The notes below the pieces were generated by a model, which was given only the letters and a program-made list of their open reading frames with translations, was not told the DNA's origin and made no database searches. A program made the position numbers and the translations under genes. DNA of 47,413 bases from Candidatus Poribacteria bacterium (GTDB taxonomy: Bacteria; Poribacteria; WGA-4E; JAJDTR01), in assembly GCA_022827055.1 (NCBI GenBank), contig JAJDTR010000024.1:1-47413 (forward strand). The letters are read 5' to 3'. Shown here one piece after another: positions 1-8,223 of the stretch. Position 1 is the stretch's first letter; each line of letters opens with the position of its first letter.

Positions 1-180
1 TTATGAACGTCCCGTTGCTGCATGACATGATTTTCCTTGGGTAACGGGTGATTTCAATACTCCACACTTTAGTGGGGTGCTACCGGATAACAGCCATCTG
101 GGAAATTAAACTTTTACGTACTCGATAATGCGGATGATAAGTAGTAATTCTCATAAGACATGGTTTAGCTAAGGTTTATT
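1..180. other. Non-coding left edge with an inverted repeat end
   Basis: I see no convincing gene here. Bases 125-142 match the reverse complement of 47273-47290 at 17 of 18 positions. That places an inverted copy of one end of the dispersed repeat found at 5182-5312 and 47281-47413. The rest of the stretch does not align clearly with that element. An AAGG motif at 171-174 is a plausible ribosome binding site for the gene starting at 181. Confidence 0.4.
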
Positions 181-1188
181 ATGGAATACAAACCGCTGGG
201 ACGAGCGGGAGTCAAGGTCTCCGAGATTTGTTTGGGAACGATGATGTTTGGGGGCCCATCGAATGAATCGGATTCGATTCGGATGATTCATCGAGCACTT
301 GATGCGGGCATTAATTTCCTCGACACCGCGAATGTGTACAATGATGGACAGTCTGAGAGGATTGTGGGCAAAGCAATTCACTCAGTACGTGACAGGGTTG
401 TGATTGCCACCAAAGTCTGCGGTCCCATGGGGGAGGGGCCTAACCAGTCCGGATCGAGTCGCCACCACATTTTGTTTCAGGTTGAGGAGAGCCTCCGGCG
501 ACTTAATACGGATCGAATTGATGTGTACTATCTACATCGGCCGGATCCAACGACCCCAATTGAAGAATCGCTGCGAGCATTGGACGACTGTGTAACACAG
601 GGCAAGGTGCGGTATATCGCCTGTTCAAATTTCGATGCGTGGCGCGTGTATGAAGGACTGTCAGTCAGCGAGCAGATGAACTTAGAGCATTTCGTGTGTG
701 TGCAGCCCCTTTACAACATAGTGAATCGCGGTATCGAAGTAGAACTGCTGCCATTGTGTCAGCAGCGTGGACTAGGTGTTGTTCCGTACAGCCCGCTGGC
801 GCGCGGCGTACTTTCGGGAAAGTATCGTTCGGGACAGCCGCCTCCGGACGGCTCGCGAGCTGCCCGACGCGACCGTCGTCTGTTACAAACCGAACTCCGT
901 GAAGAGAGCTATGAGGTGGCACGACAACTCATCCCGCTAGCAGAGGGACACAGCAAAACGCTGACCCAATTTGCATTGGCATGGGTGCTAGCGAACCCCA
1001 TTATAACCTCCGTCATCATAGGTCCGAGAACGATACAGCAACTTGATGACAATCTCGGGTGTTTGGACTGTGTTTTGAGTGAGTCAGACGAGGCAACAAT
1101 TGACCAGCTTGTCCCCCGCGGTGAGCGTACTGGTAAAGGGCACATTGACCCGGCTTACCCCGTGCTAGGTCGGCCAATTCGAGAATAA
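181..1188 (+). CDS. Aldo/keto reductase
   Basis: Predicted NAD(P)H-dependent cytosolic oxidoreductase that reduces aldehydes or ketones; the substrate cannot be told from sequence. The 335-residue length is normal for the family and the protein looks like one complete TIM barrel. The catalytic tetrad is visible as Asp48 and Tyr53 (in FLDTANVY), Lys78 (in VIATK) and His119 (in YYLHRPDP). The N-terminal YKPLGRAGVKVSEICLGTM and the late cofactor-binding stretch around IIGPRT agree with the YajO/YghZ-like branch. ATG start with AAGG six bases upstream. The next gene, a permease, is on the same strand 69 bases downstream; a functional link is not evident. Confidence 0.9.
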   Translation: MEYKPLGRAGVKVSEICLGTMMFGGPSNESDSIRMIHRALDAGINFLDTANVYNDGQSERIVGKAIHSVRDRVVIATKVCGPMGEGPNQSGSSRHHILFQVEESLRRLNTDRIDVYYLHRPDPTTPIEESLRALDDCVTQGKVRYIACSNFDAWRVYEGLSVSEQMNLEHFVCVQPLYNIVNRGIEVELLPLCQQRGLGVVPYSPLARGVLSGKYRSGQPPPDGSRAARRDRRLLQTELREESYEVARQLIPLAEGHSKTLTQFALAWVLANPIITSVIIGPRTIQQLDDNLGCLDCVLSESDEATIDQLVPRGERTGKGHIDPAYPVLGRPIRE

Positions 1189-1257
1189 ATCCGAAATACT
1201 GTCACATAGACGAACGGCAATCAAATCAAGCAACGCTTGATACTAAAAGGGTATCCA

Positions 1258-2586
1258 ATGCTAGAAAAACTGTTTCGTTTAAAAGAAGCGGGAACCACAC
1301 CGAAACGTGAAATCGTAGCAGGATGTACGACATTCGCAACACTCTCGTATATTATCTTCGTTCAACCGGCAATACTATCCGCAGCGGGAATGGATCCTGG
1401 CGCTGTGATGACCGCGACGTGTATCACTAGTGCATTTGCAATGGTGCTGATGGCATTCCTTGCCAATTATCCAATTGCGCTCGCGCCGGGAATGGGACAC
1501 AACGTCTTTTTTACCTACACAGTCTGCCTAACCTTAGGAGTCCCGTGGCAAACCGCGCTGGGAGCAGTTTTTATTGCCGGTGCATTTTTTGTTCTACTTT
1601 CCTTTGTCGGGTTGCGGGAAAAGGTAATGAGCATTCTGCCAGTTTCGTTCAGGAACGCCATTCCTGCCGGGATTGGATTGCTCATCGCCCTTGTAGGCTT
1701 GGAATGGGCTGGGCTGATTGTTCACCACCCGGCAACCTATGTCACTCTGGGTAATCTGAAATCGCCTCCGGTGCTGCTATCGCTGTTCGGTATTGGCATT
1801 ATGGGTGTGCTGTTTGCTTTGAACGTGCGTGGTGCTATCTTGATTGGAATTCTCGCCTCGACGGTTGTTGGGCTCATTGCCGGAATGGTGACATTTCAAG
1901 GTGTTGTCTCTGCACCGCCATCTATGGCGCCGACCTTCTTAAAGCTACAGATTCCGAACATTTTCGTACAACCTGAGCTAATCTCAATAATCGTTGTGTT
2001 TATCTTTCTCGATCTGTTCGATACAGTGGGAACACTTATTGGCGTTACCCAACAAGCGGGATTGATGACTGATGGCAAACTGCCGAAGGCACGACAAGCA
2101 TTGCTGTCCGATGCTGTTGCTACCAGTAGCGGTGCCCTTCTTGGCACATCCACCGTTACCAGCTATATTGAAAGCGCGTCAGGAATTTCGGCGGGCGGCC
2201 GCACGGGTTTAACTAACATAGTGACAGCAGTCCTGATGCTTCTCGCGCTCTTCTTTCATCCTATCATCAAGATGGTTGGAGCAGAATTTGCTGTAGATGA
2301 CGGTATCCCCTTGCATCCTATCATTGCCCCAGCGCTGATCATCATTGGAAGTTTCATGCTCAGAAATGTTGTGCATATTGATTGGGACGACATTACAGAG
2401 TCTCTTCCAGCGTTCTTGATGTTGTTGATGATGCCGCTCACCTTCAGCATCACGGAAGGGTTTGCCTTTGGCTTCATTTCTTATTCCTTCCTGAAGTTGA
2501 TAACCGGTAAAGGGAAACAGGTGCATTGGTTAATTTATCTATTCGCTGTACTTTTTGTGATTCGGTATGTTTGGCTGACCGTATGA
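1258..2586 (+). CDS. NCS2 family purine permease (AzgA/GhxP-like)
   Basis: Inner-membrane proton symporter predicted to import hypoxanthine, guanine or adenine. The 442-residue protein is hydrophobic throughout, with about a dozen membrane segments. It opens with LEKLFRLKEAGTT and ATLSYIIFVQP, typical of the AzgA subgroup. It carries the family signatures ALAPGMGHN, LFDTVGTLIGV and STVTSYIESASGI. I place the start at the ATG preceded by AAAGGG at six bases. An in-frame TTG at 1237 would add seven residues but has no ribosome binding site. Specificity within purines is inferred from subfamily resemblance only. No purine salvage gene is adjacent. Confidence 0.9.
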   Translation: MLEKLFRLKEAGTTPKREIVAGCTTFATLSYIIFVQPAILSAAGMDPGAVMTATCITSAFAMVLMAFLANYPIALAPGMGHNVFFTYTVCLTLGVPWQTALGAVFIAGAFFVLLSFVGLREKVMSILPVSFRNAIPAGIGLLIALVGLEWAGLIVHHPATYVTLGNLKSPPVLLSLFGIGIMGVLFALNVRGAILIGILASTVVGLIAGMVTFQGVVSAPPSMAPTFLKLQIPNIFVQPELISIIVVFIFLDLFDTVGTLIGVTQQAGLMTDGKLPKARQALLSDAVATSSGALLGTSTVTSYIESASGISAGGRTGLTNIVTAVLMLLALFFHPIIKMVGAEFAVDDGIPLHPIIAPALIIIGSFMLRNVVHIDWDDITESLPAFLMLLMMPLTFSITEGFAFGFISYSFLKLITGKGKQVHWLIYLFAVLFVIRYVWLTV

Positions 2587-2728
2587 TGTATAGATTTCCC
2601 CACGGACCCAGATGGTCGTCTGAATACTAACAGTGTTCTTCATGGAGACGGTCATTATTCTAGGAAGTCGATGTGTAAATGAACGGGAATAACGATTTCA
2701 TGAACGCCGCAGAATTGTTAATTGGAGT

Positions 2729-4447
2729 ATGAACGACAGGATCGAAGAAGCATTGCGTCGGGGCACATCTTTCTTGATGGCGCAATCGCATAGCGCCGGT
2801 TGTTTTGAAGGAAAACTCTCCTCAAGCACCTTTCCAACATGTGCCTACGCTTGGGTGCAAATTGCGTTGGGTAAGTTTCCGGATTCGGACCTAGTTGAAT
2901 GGTTGGTGCACAATCAACACCAAGATGGCACGTGGAGTCTTGATGTGTCGAATCAGCCGAACCGCGGAGCAACTCTGTTTGCCAAACTCATCTTACAACA
3001 GGTTGTTAAACGGCAACCGACGCCACAAGTTGAGACGGCGCTAGCACGAATTCCAGACTATCCACACGATCTAGCGTTGGTTAAGTTGGCTTACGCGGCA
3101 TTCGAGCAGTCCGAATGGACGAAACTGACGATCTCCAAAAATATGCTTCCAGTGTTGGCGATGGCGCAAAAGGTATCCGCCCTACTTCCACGGCTCCGTG
3201 CCGTCCTCAAGCCGCCGACCAATGTTCTCCCGCCTGTTGACCTTTTCACCACGCCGATGTTTCAGAAACTCTTCATTGCGGAACAGCACACACTTGCCGC
3301 GGTTTTTCTGATGATTGAACTCAACACAAAAAAACGTGTTGAGATTATCGATCGCCTTTTCGACTGGCTGAAGACACACATGCTTTCTGACGGCAGTTGG
3401 TTTCGAGTTAACTATATCACTGCGTTATCAAACCTGGCGCTTATTGAGTTTCGCAAAAAAGGAAGCAGAAAGGGCAGTGAACTTGATCGGATGATTGATG
3501 AGAGCCTATCTTGGTTGGTTAGCACTCGAAATTCCGACGGTGGCTGCCGGGAAGCATTAAATCTTAACGTGTGGGACACCGCGTTAAGTACAATCTCAGT
3601 CATCGATATCAACGGCTCGAAAGGTGCGGAGGACGTCCGGTCTGCGGGTGGATGGTTAGTTCAAAACCAGAACGCCGATGGCGGTTGGGCATTTTCCGGG
3701 CTGCCCGGCAGCTACTTACCTAGTGATGCCGATGATACAGCCTTGGCATTATTTGCCCTCTTGAAGTTGAGAATGGCAGATTCAAACTCCGCAATACACC
3801 GAGGGCTCCAGTGGCTCCGCGCCCATCAAGGACGCGATGGAAGTTGGAGCACCTATATCCCAGGACAAGGTGATGTTGGCTGCGTAAGCATCACTTCTCA
3901 CGCCATCGAAGCGCTTATTGAAGCGGGAGGGTTCGATACAGAAATAAATCGTGCCTGTAGATGGCTCAAGCGCCAAATATCTCCAGATGGGTATTGGAGC
4001 GACCTCTGGCTTGCAAAAAATACTTACGGCACAGCAAACGCCATCACAGCATTGATTCAGACTGGTGAACGCGATAGCAATGAAGTTCACCGGGGTGTTC
4101 AATGGTTGGAAAGCGCACAGAACCGCGATGGCGGATGGGGCGAAGATATGTTCGGTAACCGCACGGAAAGCACCGTAGAGCAGACAGCTTGGTCTGCGGG
4201 TGCCCTATTGCTTGTTAATCCTCAAAATGAGTCCGGATGGAAGGGGATTAAATATCTACTTGACAATCAAAGATTTGATGGTTCATGGAACGCCAGTTGT
4301 GTCGGTATATATTGGGAGATAATCGGGGGTTACGCAGATCCAATCAATGCCTCGGTTTTTCCGCTGCGTGCACTGTATCAAGCCAAGTGTGCGATGGAGA
4401 TTTCGCGAAGCACCAGTCTTTTTTTTGAATCAAACGAGACAACTTGA
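2729..4447 (+). CDS. Squalene-hopene-cyclase-like class II terpene cyclase
   Basis: Member of the squalene/oxidosqualene cyclase superfamily. These enzymes protonate a polyprene and fold it into a polycyclic terpenoid on an alpha6-alpha6 double barrel. The proton-donor motif DxDD is intact as DADD at residues 333-336, preceded by GGWAF and a tyrosine-proline stretch as in hopene cyclases. A VWDTA segment (Trp282, Asp283) matches another conserved site. QW-type repeats (QNADGGW, QGRDGSW, QNRDGGWGED, QRFDGSW) run through the protein. At 572 residues it is about 60 shorter than typical bacterial hopene cyclases. No signal peptide is seen. A glycosyltransferase gene follows after 19 bases. The product could be a hopanoid or another triterpenoid; superfamily membership is secure, substrate is not. 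Confidence 0.8.
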   Translation: MNDRIEEALRRGTSFLMAQSHSAGCFEGKLSSSTFPTCAYAWVQIALGKFPDSDLVEWLVHNQHQDGTWSLDVSNQPNRGATLFAKLILQQVVKRQPTPQVETALARIPDYPHDLALVKLAYAAFEQSEWTKLTISKNMLPVLAMAQKVSALLPRLRAVLKPPTNVLPPVDLFTTPMFQKLFIAEQHTLAAVFLMIELNTKKRVEIIDRLFDWLKTHMLSDGSWFRVNYITALSNLALIEFRKKGSRKGSELDRMIDESLSWLVSTRNSDGGCREALNLNVWDTALSTISVIDINGSKGAEDVRSAGGWLVQNQNADGGWAFSGLPGSYLPSDADDTALALFALLKLRMADSNSAIHRGLQWLRAHQGRDGSWSTYIPGQGDVGCVSITSHAIEALIEAGGFDTEINRACRWLKRQISPDGYWSDLWLAKNTYGTANAITALIQTGERDSNEVHRGVQWLESAQNRDGGWGEDMFGNRTESTVEQTAWSAGALLLVNPQNESGWKGIKYLLDNQRFDGSWNASCVGIYWEIIGGYADPINASVFPLRALYQAKCAMEISRSTSLFFESNETT

Positions 4448-4466
4448 CGTTATCTCAAATGCAGAA

Positions 4467-5138
4467 ATGATTTCGGTCGTCATTCCTACCCTTAACGAAG
4501 CAACTATCCTAGATTCCACTTTATCTCGACTGACACGACAGCTTGAAGGCCACGAACTGCTTATTGTTGATGGCGGAAGTATTGATTGTACACGGCAAGT
4601 TGCGAGAAAATACGGCGAGGTGATCTCTTCCGCGCGTGGACGAGCATGCCAAATGAACGCAGGCGCAGCCGTAGCGTCTGGGACGACGCTGCTCTTCCTG
4701 CACGCAGATGTTTGGCTTGAACCGGGCGCCGTTCAAGGAGTCGAAGCTGCGGTTGCCGCAGGCTATATTGGGGGGGCGTTCAAACAACGAATTGAAGGCA
4801 CACACCCGCTGTACCGCGTTATCGAATTCGCGGCGAATTTCAGGGCGCGGCGCCTTAAAGTGTTTTATGGTGACGGGGGAATCTTCGTCAGTCGCTCTCA
4901 TTTTCAACAAATGGGTGGGTTTCCGAATCTACCTATCATGGAAGAAATAGGGTTTTCTCGGAAGCTACGTCAGATTGGACGAACTACTCTTGTGAAGCCG
5001 TGCATTCACATATCGCCTCGAAGATGGGAACAGAAGGGCATCGTGCGGACAACGCTGATAAACTGGATGATTACGTTCCTTTTTTGTTGTGGCATTTCTC
5101 CATTACGACTTGCGAAAATGTACCGACAGATTCGATAA
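4467..5138 (+). CDS. Family 2 glycosyltransferase, TIGR04283-like
   Basis: Predicted GT-A fold glycosyltransferase of 223 residues. It starts directly with MISVVIPTLNEA and continues with LLIVDGGSIDCT, the nucleotide-sugar binding core. The metal-binding region appears as LFLHADVWL, and the acceptor-side part includes YGDGGIFVSR and MEEIGFSRKLR. This pattern is that of the rSAM/selenodomain-associated transferase 2 group. An open frame extends 120 bases further upstream into the cyclase gene, but family alignment favours the ATG at 4467. The 19-base gap to the cyclase suggests one transcript, so a glycosylated terpenoid is a possible product; that is inference. A C-terminal hydrophobic stretch may contact the membrane. 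Confidence 0.8.
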   Translation: MISVVIPTLNEATILDSTLSRLTRQLEGHELLIVDGGSIDCTRQVARKYGEVISSARGRACQMNAGAAVASGTTLLFLHADVWLEPGAVQGVEAAVAAGYIGGAFKQRIEGTHPLYRVIEFAANFRARRLKVFYGDGGIFVSRSHFQQMGGFPNLPIMEEIGFSRKLRQIGRTTLVKPCIHISPRRWEQKGIVRTTLINWMITFLFCCGISPLRLAKMYRQIR

Positions 5139-5181
5139 TGGTCGGGCGGATTCCATAGTCATTGCAACTAAGAACCCATCT

Positions 5182-5312
5182 TCCGCATAATAGACTTGTG
5201 CAATCTCGAATTTTCACATACCAGTTATTGGGGTATGGATCCACAAACGAGCAAATATCACCACAGGTACTACCGTGAGTCCAATTGATTGACCGGTTTT
5301 TCCCTTCCATTA
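5182..5312. repeat. Dispersed ~130-bp repeat, copy 1
   Basis: This stretch aligns with 47281-47413 in the same orientation at roughly 80 percent identity by eye, including TCCGCATAATAGA at the left end, the invariant TCTCGAATTTTCACATA, and ATTGATTGACCG near the right end. It carries no recognisable transposase. The pattern fits a small non-autonomous mobile element or a genome-wide intergenic repeat; which of these cannot be settled from two copies. Confidence 0.7.
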
Positions 5313-5399
5313 TCAACTTCATTTCTCTCAAGTTCGTCGCCTTCTACGGACATTGAGGATCTTTATCAGGATTTACTATGGGATAACTATCGGGATCTA

Positions 5400-5556
5400 C
5401 TATCGCCTTCGCTATCCGCTCAGTTGATCGCTCATTATCCATTCGCTTGAGGGATTTCTATGGGATTTCTATCGCCTTCGTTATCCACTCAGTTGATCAC
5501 TCACTATCCGTTCGCTTGAGGGATCTCTATCGCACTCACTATCCGTTCGCTTGATC
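5400..5556. repeat. Short direct repeats (TATCC...TTGA units)
   Basis: Two long units (5400-5468 and 5469-5526) and a partial third (5527-5556) share the frame CTATCGCCTTCG(C/T)TATCC. Each long unit is itself made of two shorter elements of the form TATCC(A/G)(C/T)TC(A/G)(C/G)TTGA, giving five occurrences at about 5413, 5436, 5482, 5505 and 5540. A further copy sits at 45430 and a partial one at 45100. The arrangement resembles replication slippage over a dispersed intergenic motif. Confidence 0.75.
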
Positions 5557-5575
5557 CTCCAGTTTAGATAACACC

Positions 5576-7813
5576 ATGAAAAATCTACGCGTCCTCTGCC
5601 CTCTATTCATCTATCTGACAGTCTATTCTTTGTTAGAATTGCCTGCGCTTGCGAACCCATTGCTAAACGAAGCGCTTGTGTTGATGGAGCAAGAAAAATT
5701 TGCACCTGCCACCAAGCACTTGGAGTCGTTAGTTCGTACCTCACCCCCAGAATTAGATGCGCACGAGATTCATCACACACTTGGGTACTGTTATGAAAAG
5801 CTGAAGAAATGGGATCAGGCTGCCGAGCATTATGAAATGGCGGTTTCATCCGGTTACATTCTCACCGATTATGCAATCTATCGATTGGCGCAGATTCATC
5901 AGGAACGCGAAAAACATGGGGAGGCGATTGCTTGGTATCAACGGTTGATTGAACAATATCCACAGAGCCATCACGTTTTTGATGCAAAATATGAAATCGC
6001 TAGTGTGAATCTGAAGCAAGGCAATCATACGAAGGCTATTGAATTATCTTCCCAGTTAATTGCGAATGAACGAAGCGATTATTTTAGGAGAGCAACTTAT
6101 CTGCAGGCGCAAGCATACGAAGGATTGAGGAAGTGGCAAGATGCACTACTTGCTTATCAACGCCTGGTTGATGCAGACAATTCGGATGGAATCGCACGCA
6201 AAGCTCTCACGCAAATTCAAAGATTAGCCAAAGCGCATCCTAGGTTGACGATTACCCGTAGCCAACGCGTAACGCATGGCATGGTGCTTTATAACCATGG
6301 AAGGTTTACGGATGCTATCGCGTTGTTTCGAAAAGTTTCTCCGAAAAAAGACGACAAACTCACCGGACAAGCCGTCTATTTCACTGGTCGCGCCTACCAC
6401 CGCCGACGCAAATACGATCTCGCAATTCGTGAATACAACAAAGTTGTCGCGCTGTATCCCGGGAGTAACTACCTAACCCGGGCACTGTACCAAACGACAC
6501 TTTGTTACCGCCGCAAAAAACAACCTCATATTGCACAGAAGCGATTAAAGGTTTTCGTAAGGGACTATGGTTGGAGCGAGTACGCACACAAGGCGCTCTT
6601 TGACCTTGGATGGGTACAAGAGAACGAGGAACATTTCGACGCAGCGCTCAAATCCTATCGTCAGTTAACGCAGCAATACCCAAGTAGCCGATTTGCCTCC
6701 GATGCCTATTGGCGTATCGGCTGGATTCAATTCAAGCATAAGCAGTACGACGAAAGTATTAAGACCTTTGCCTCGTTGATGCGTCTCTTTCCCGGTAACC
6801 GTCTCGCCATGGCGGCGCATTTTTGGACAGCGAAGTGCTACGAGCGAAAGAATCAACCAAGTACGGCGAAAAAGATATATCGCGAAGTTCTTGGGAAACA
6901 CCACTGGTATTACAGTAGTCGAGCAGAAGTTGTGCTTCGAGAGATGGGTGAAAGAATAGAAAGCGTGAAGGCCCCCCCGGTCTATACTCGCGTGAATGCT
7001 GTTCCGCATCACTCGAAGTGGAAGCACGTTGGCGTAAGGAGGTCCGCACGTACTGGAAAATTGATGGAATTGAAGTTCTACGATGACGCTATTACGGAAA
7101 TACGAGGGGACATTAAATTGGAGCGTGGCAATCAAAACACCAATTACTACAGCTTAATTGAGTGTTACCAGAAAAAGAGAAGATTTAATGAGGCATACGA
7201 TTATGCACAGCAGCTATCTACCTTCGCGTCGATGCGTGATGAAAATGGGGCGATACCGCTGGAACTGTACCAAATGCTTTACCCTGTCTACTATAACGAT
7301 GTCATCAAGAAATACTCCAAGAAATATGAGATGGATCCCCTGTTCGTAGCAGCGATGATTCTGGAAGAGAGCCGGTTTGGCGCTGAAGTAGTTTCATGGG
7401 CCGGAGCGGTAGGTTTAATGCAAATTATGCCCCAAACCGGACGTGAACTCGCTCGCCAACTCAAGATGCGCCGTTTTGAGAAGAATATGCTTTCGAATCC
7501 TAGTGTGAATATTGAAATGGGAACGAAATACATGAAGTTTCTGATGAACCGCTTCAAAGACAACCATGCTCTGGTGACCGGGGCGTACAACGGTGGTCCG
7601 GGACGAATGAGCCGCTGGGTGAAAGAAAGGGGATTGGAAGATTTAGACGAATTCATTGAGGACGTTGCAATTAATGAAACGCGCCGCCACATTAAAAAGG
7701 TGTTAGATAGTTACTACGTGTACAAGAAACTTTATCCGTCCGAAACTGATTTACGTGAGTCTCCATTGCCTAAAACCAGCGACGCTGTCGGTGATGAAAT
7801 GAGCGGAGAATAA
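5576..7813 (+). CDS. TPR-rich soluble lytic murein transglycosylase
   Basis: Predicted periplasmic enzyme that cleaves peptidoglycan glycan strands to 1,6-anhydromuropeptides. It begins with a signal peptide of about 26 residues ending at LPALA. About 500 residues of tetratricopeptide-type helical repeats follow, such as ALKSYRQLTQQYPSSRFA and KTFASLMRLFPGN. The catalytic SLT domain lies at roughly 580-720: the acidic ES motif is ILEESRF with catalytic Glu598, followed by GAVGLMQIMP and AYNGGPGR. The 745-residue length exceeds E. coli Slt70, mainly in the repeat part. The start is 437 bases from the previous gene, after short direct repeats. Its role is probably wall turnover; no partner gene is adjacent. 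Confidence 0.9.
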   Translation: MKNLRVLCPLFIYLTVYSLLELPALANPLLNEALVLMEQEKFAPATKHLESLVRTSPPELDAHEIHHTLGYCYEKLKKWDQAAEHYEMAVSSGYILTDYAIYRLAQIHQEREKHGEAIAWYQRLIEQYPQSHHVFDAKYEIASVNLKQGNHTKAIELSSQLIANERSDYFRRATYLQAQAYEGLRKWQDALLAYQRLVDADNSDGIARKALTQIQRLAKAHPRLTITRSQRVTHGMVLYNHGRFTDAIALFRKVSPKKDDKLTGQAVYFTGRAYHRRRKYDLAIREYNKVVALYPGSNYLTRALYQTTLCYRRKKQPHIAQKRLKVFVRDYGWSEYAHKALFDLGWVQENEEHFDAALKSYRQLTQQYPSSRFASDAYWRIGWIQFKHKQYDESIKTFASLMRLFPGNRLAMAAHFWTAKCYERKNQPSTAKKIYREVLGKHHWYYSSRAEVVLREMGERIESVKAPPVYTRVNAVPHHSKWKHVGVRRSARTGKLMELKFYDDAITEIRGDIKLERGNQNTNYYSLIECYQKKRRFNEAYDYAQQLSTFASMRDENGAIPLELYQMLYPVYYNDVIKKYSKKYEMDPLFVAAMILEESRFGAEVVSWAGAVGLMQIMPQTGRELARQLKMRRFEKNMLSNPSVNIEMGTKYMKFLMNRFKDNHALVTGAYNGGPGRMSRWVKERGLEDLDEFIEDVAINETRRHIKKVLDSYYVYKKLYPSETDLRESPLPKTSDAVGDEMSGE

Positions 7814-8223
7814 AGACTTAGTGTGGGTTGGTCATCCCGAGACGTTAATTGAGATTCCATCTCCCCCTACGATTGAACGTGGTGCATAAGGAAGTTCGTA
7901 GAGGTAGGGCTTTCCAGCGTGGTTTAGTTGTAGCGGCGTGCTAGACGGTGTAGCAGGCGAGATCTTTGATAGGTTGTTTTGTTTGGCACAATTTAATTGC
8001 CCCGTTTAGTGCAGTTTGAAGTCGTGCCTGATTCACGTTTTGCTTTTCGTAAGCGATTCGTGAAGGGTAGCCGCAATATTGCGCCATTTCCTAGTTTTTC
8101 CCAAAGTGTGGCACGCTACTTGCTTTTAGCGTTTGTGATATTTCAAATTCAAATGCGGCAGGCAGCGGCTATGTGATGCTAATGGCTACACTACCAATGA
8201 CAGTCAATGGAGGGAAAACGAGC
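7814..8223. other. Non-coding spacer with a sigma-54 promoter
   Basis: No gene is apparent in this 410-bp stretch apart from weak upstream in-frame starts of the next gene. It contains a perfect sigma-54 promoter at 8109-8126. About 50-80 bases upstream lies an inverted pair, TTCACG near 8033 and CGTGAA near 8069, which could be an activator site; that part is speculative. Confidence 0.6.
8109..8126 (+). promoter_or_regulatory. Sigma-54 (-24/-12) promoter
   Basis: TGGCACGCTACTTGCTTTT matches the RpoN consensus TGGCACG-N4-TTGC exactly, with the invariant GG and GC ten bases apart. It points at the DUF4159 lipoprotein gene, whose ATG lies about 98 bases downstream. RpoN promoters need an AAA+ enhancer-binding protein; none is encoded in this window. 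Confidence 0.8.

Larger units (their letters stand above)
5139..5575. other. 437-bp repeat-rich spacer
   Basis: No gene is supported here. The spacer holds one copy of a dispersed repeat of about 130 bp (5182-5312) and a set of short direct repeats built on a TATCC...TTGA unit (5400-5556) that stops about 20 bases before the lytic transglycosylase start. A minus-strand frame through the first repeat is open in this copy but broken by stops and a single-base indel in the copy at the right edge, so I treat it as non-coding. Confidence 0.6.

Noticed and set aside
5071..5331. Minus-strand 86-codon frame over the dispersed repeat
   Set aside because: The equivalent frame in the second copy has several stops and a single-base indel, so the repeat is not protein-coding.
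5400..5556. CRISPR array
   Set aside because: Repeats are imperfect, nested and almost contiguous, with no unique spacers of constant length and no cas genes nearby.
7983..8001. Second sigma-54 promoter (TTGGCACA...TTGCC)
   Set aside because: The GG and GC elements are 12 bases apart instead of 10, so the fit is not acceptable.
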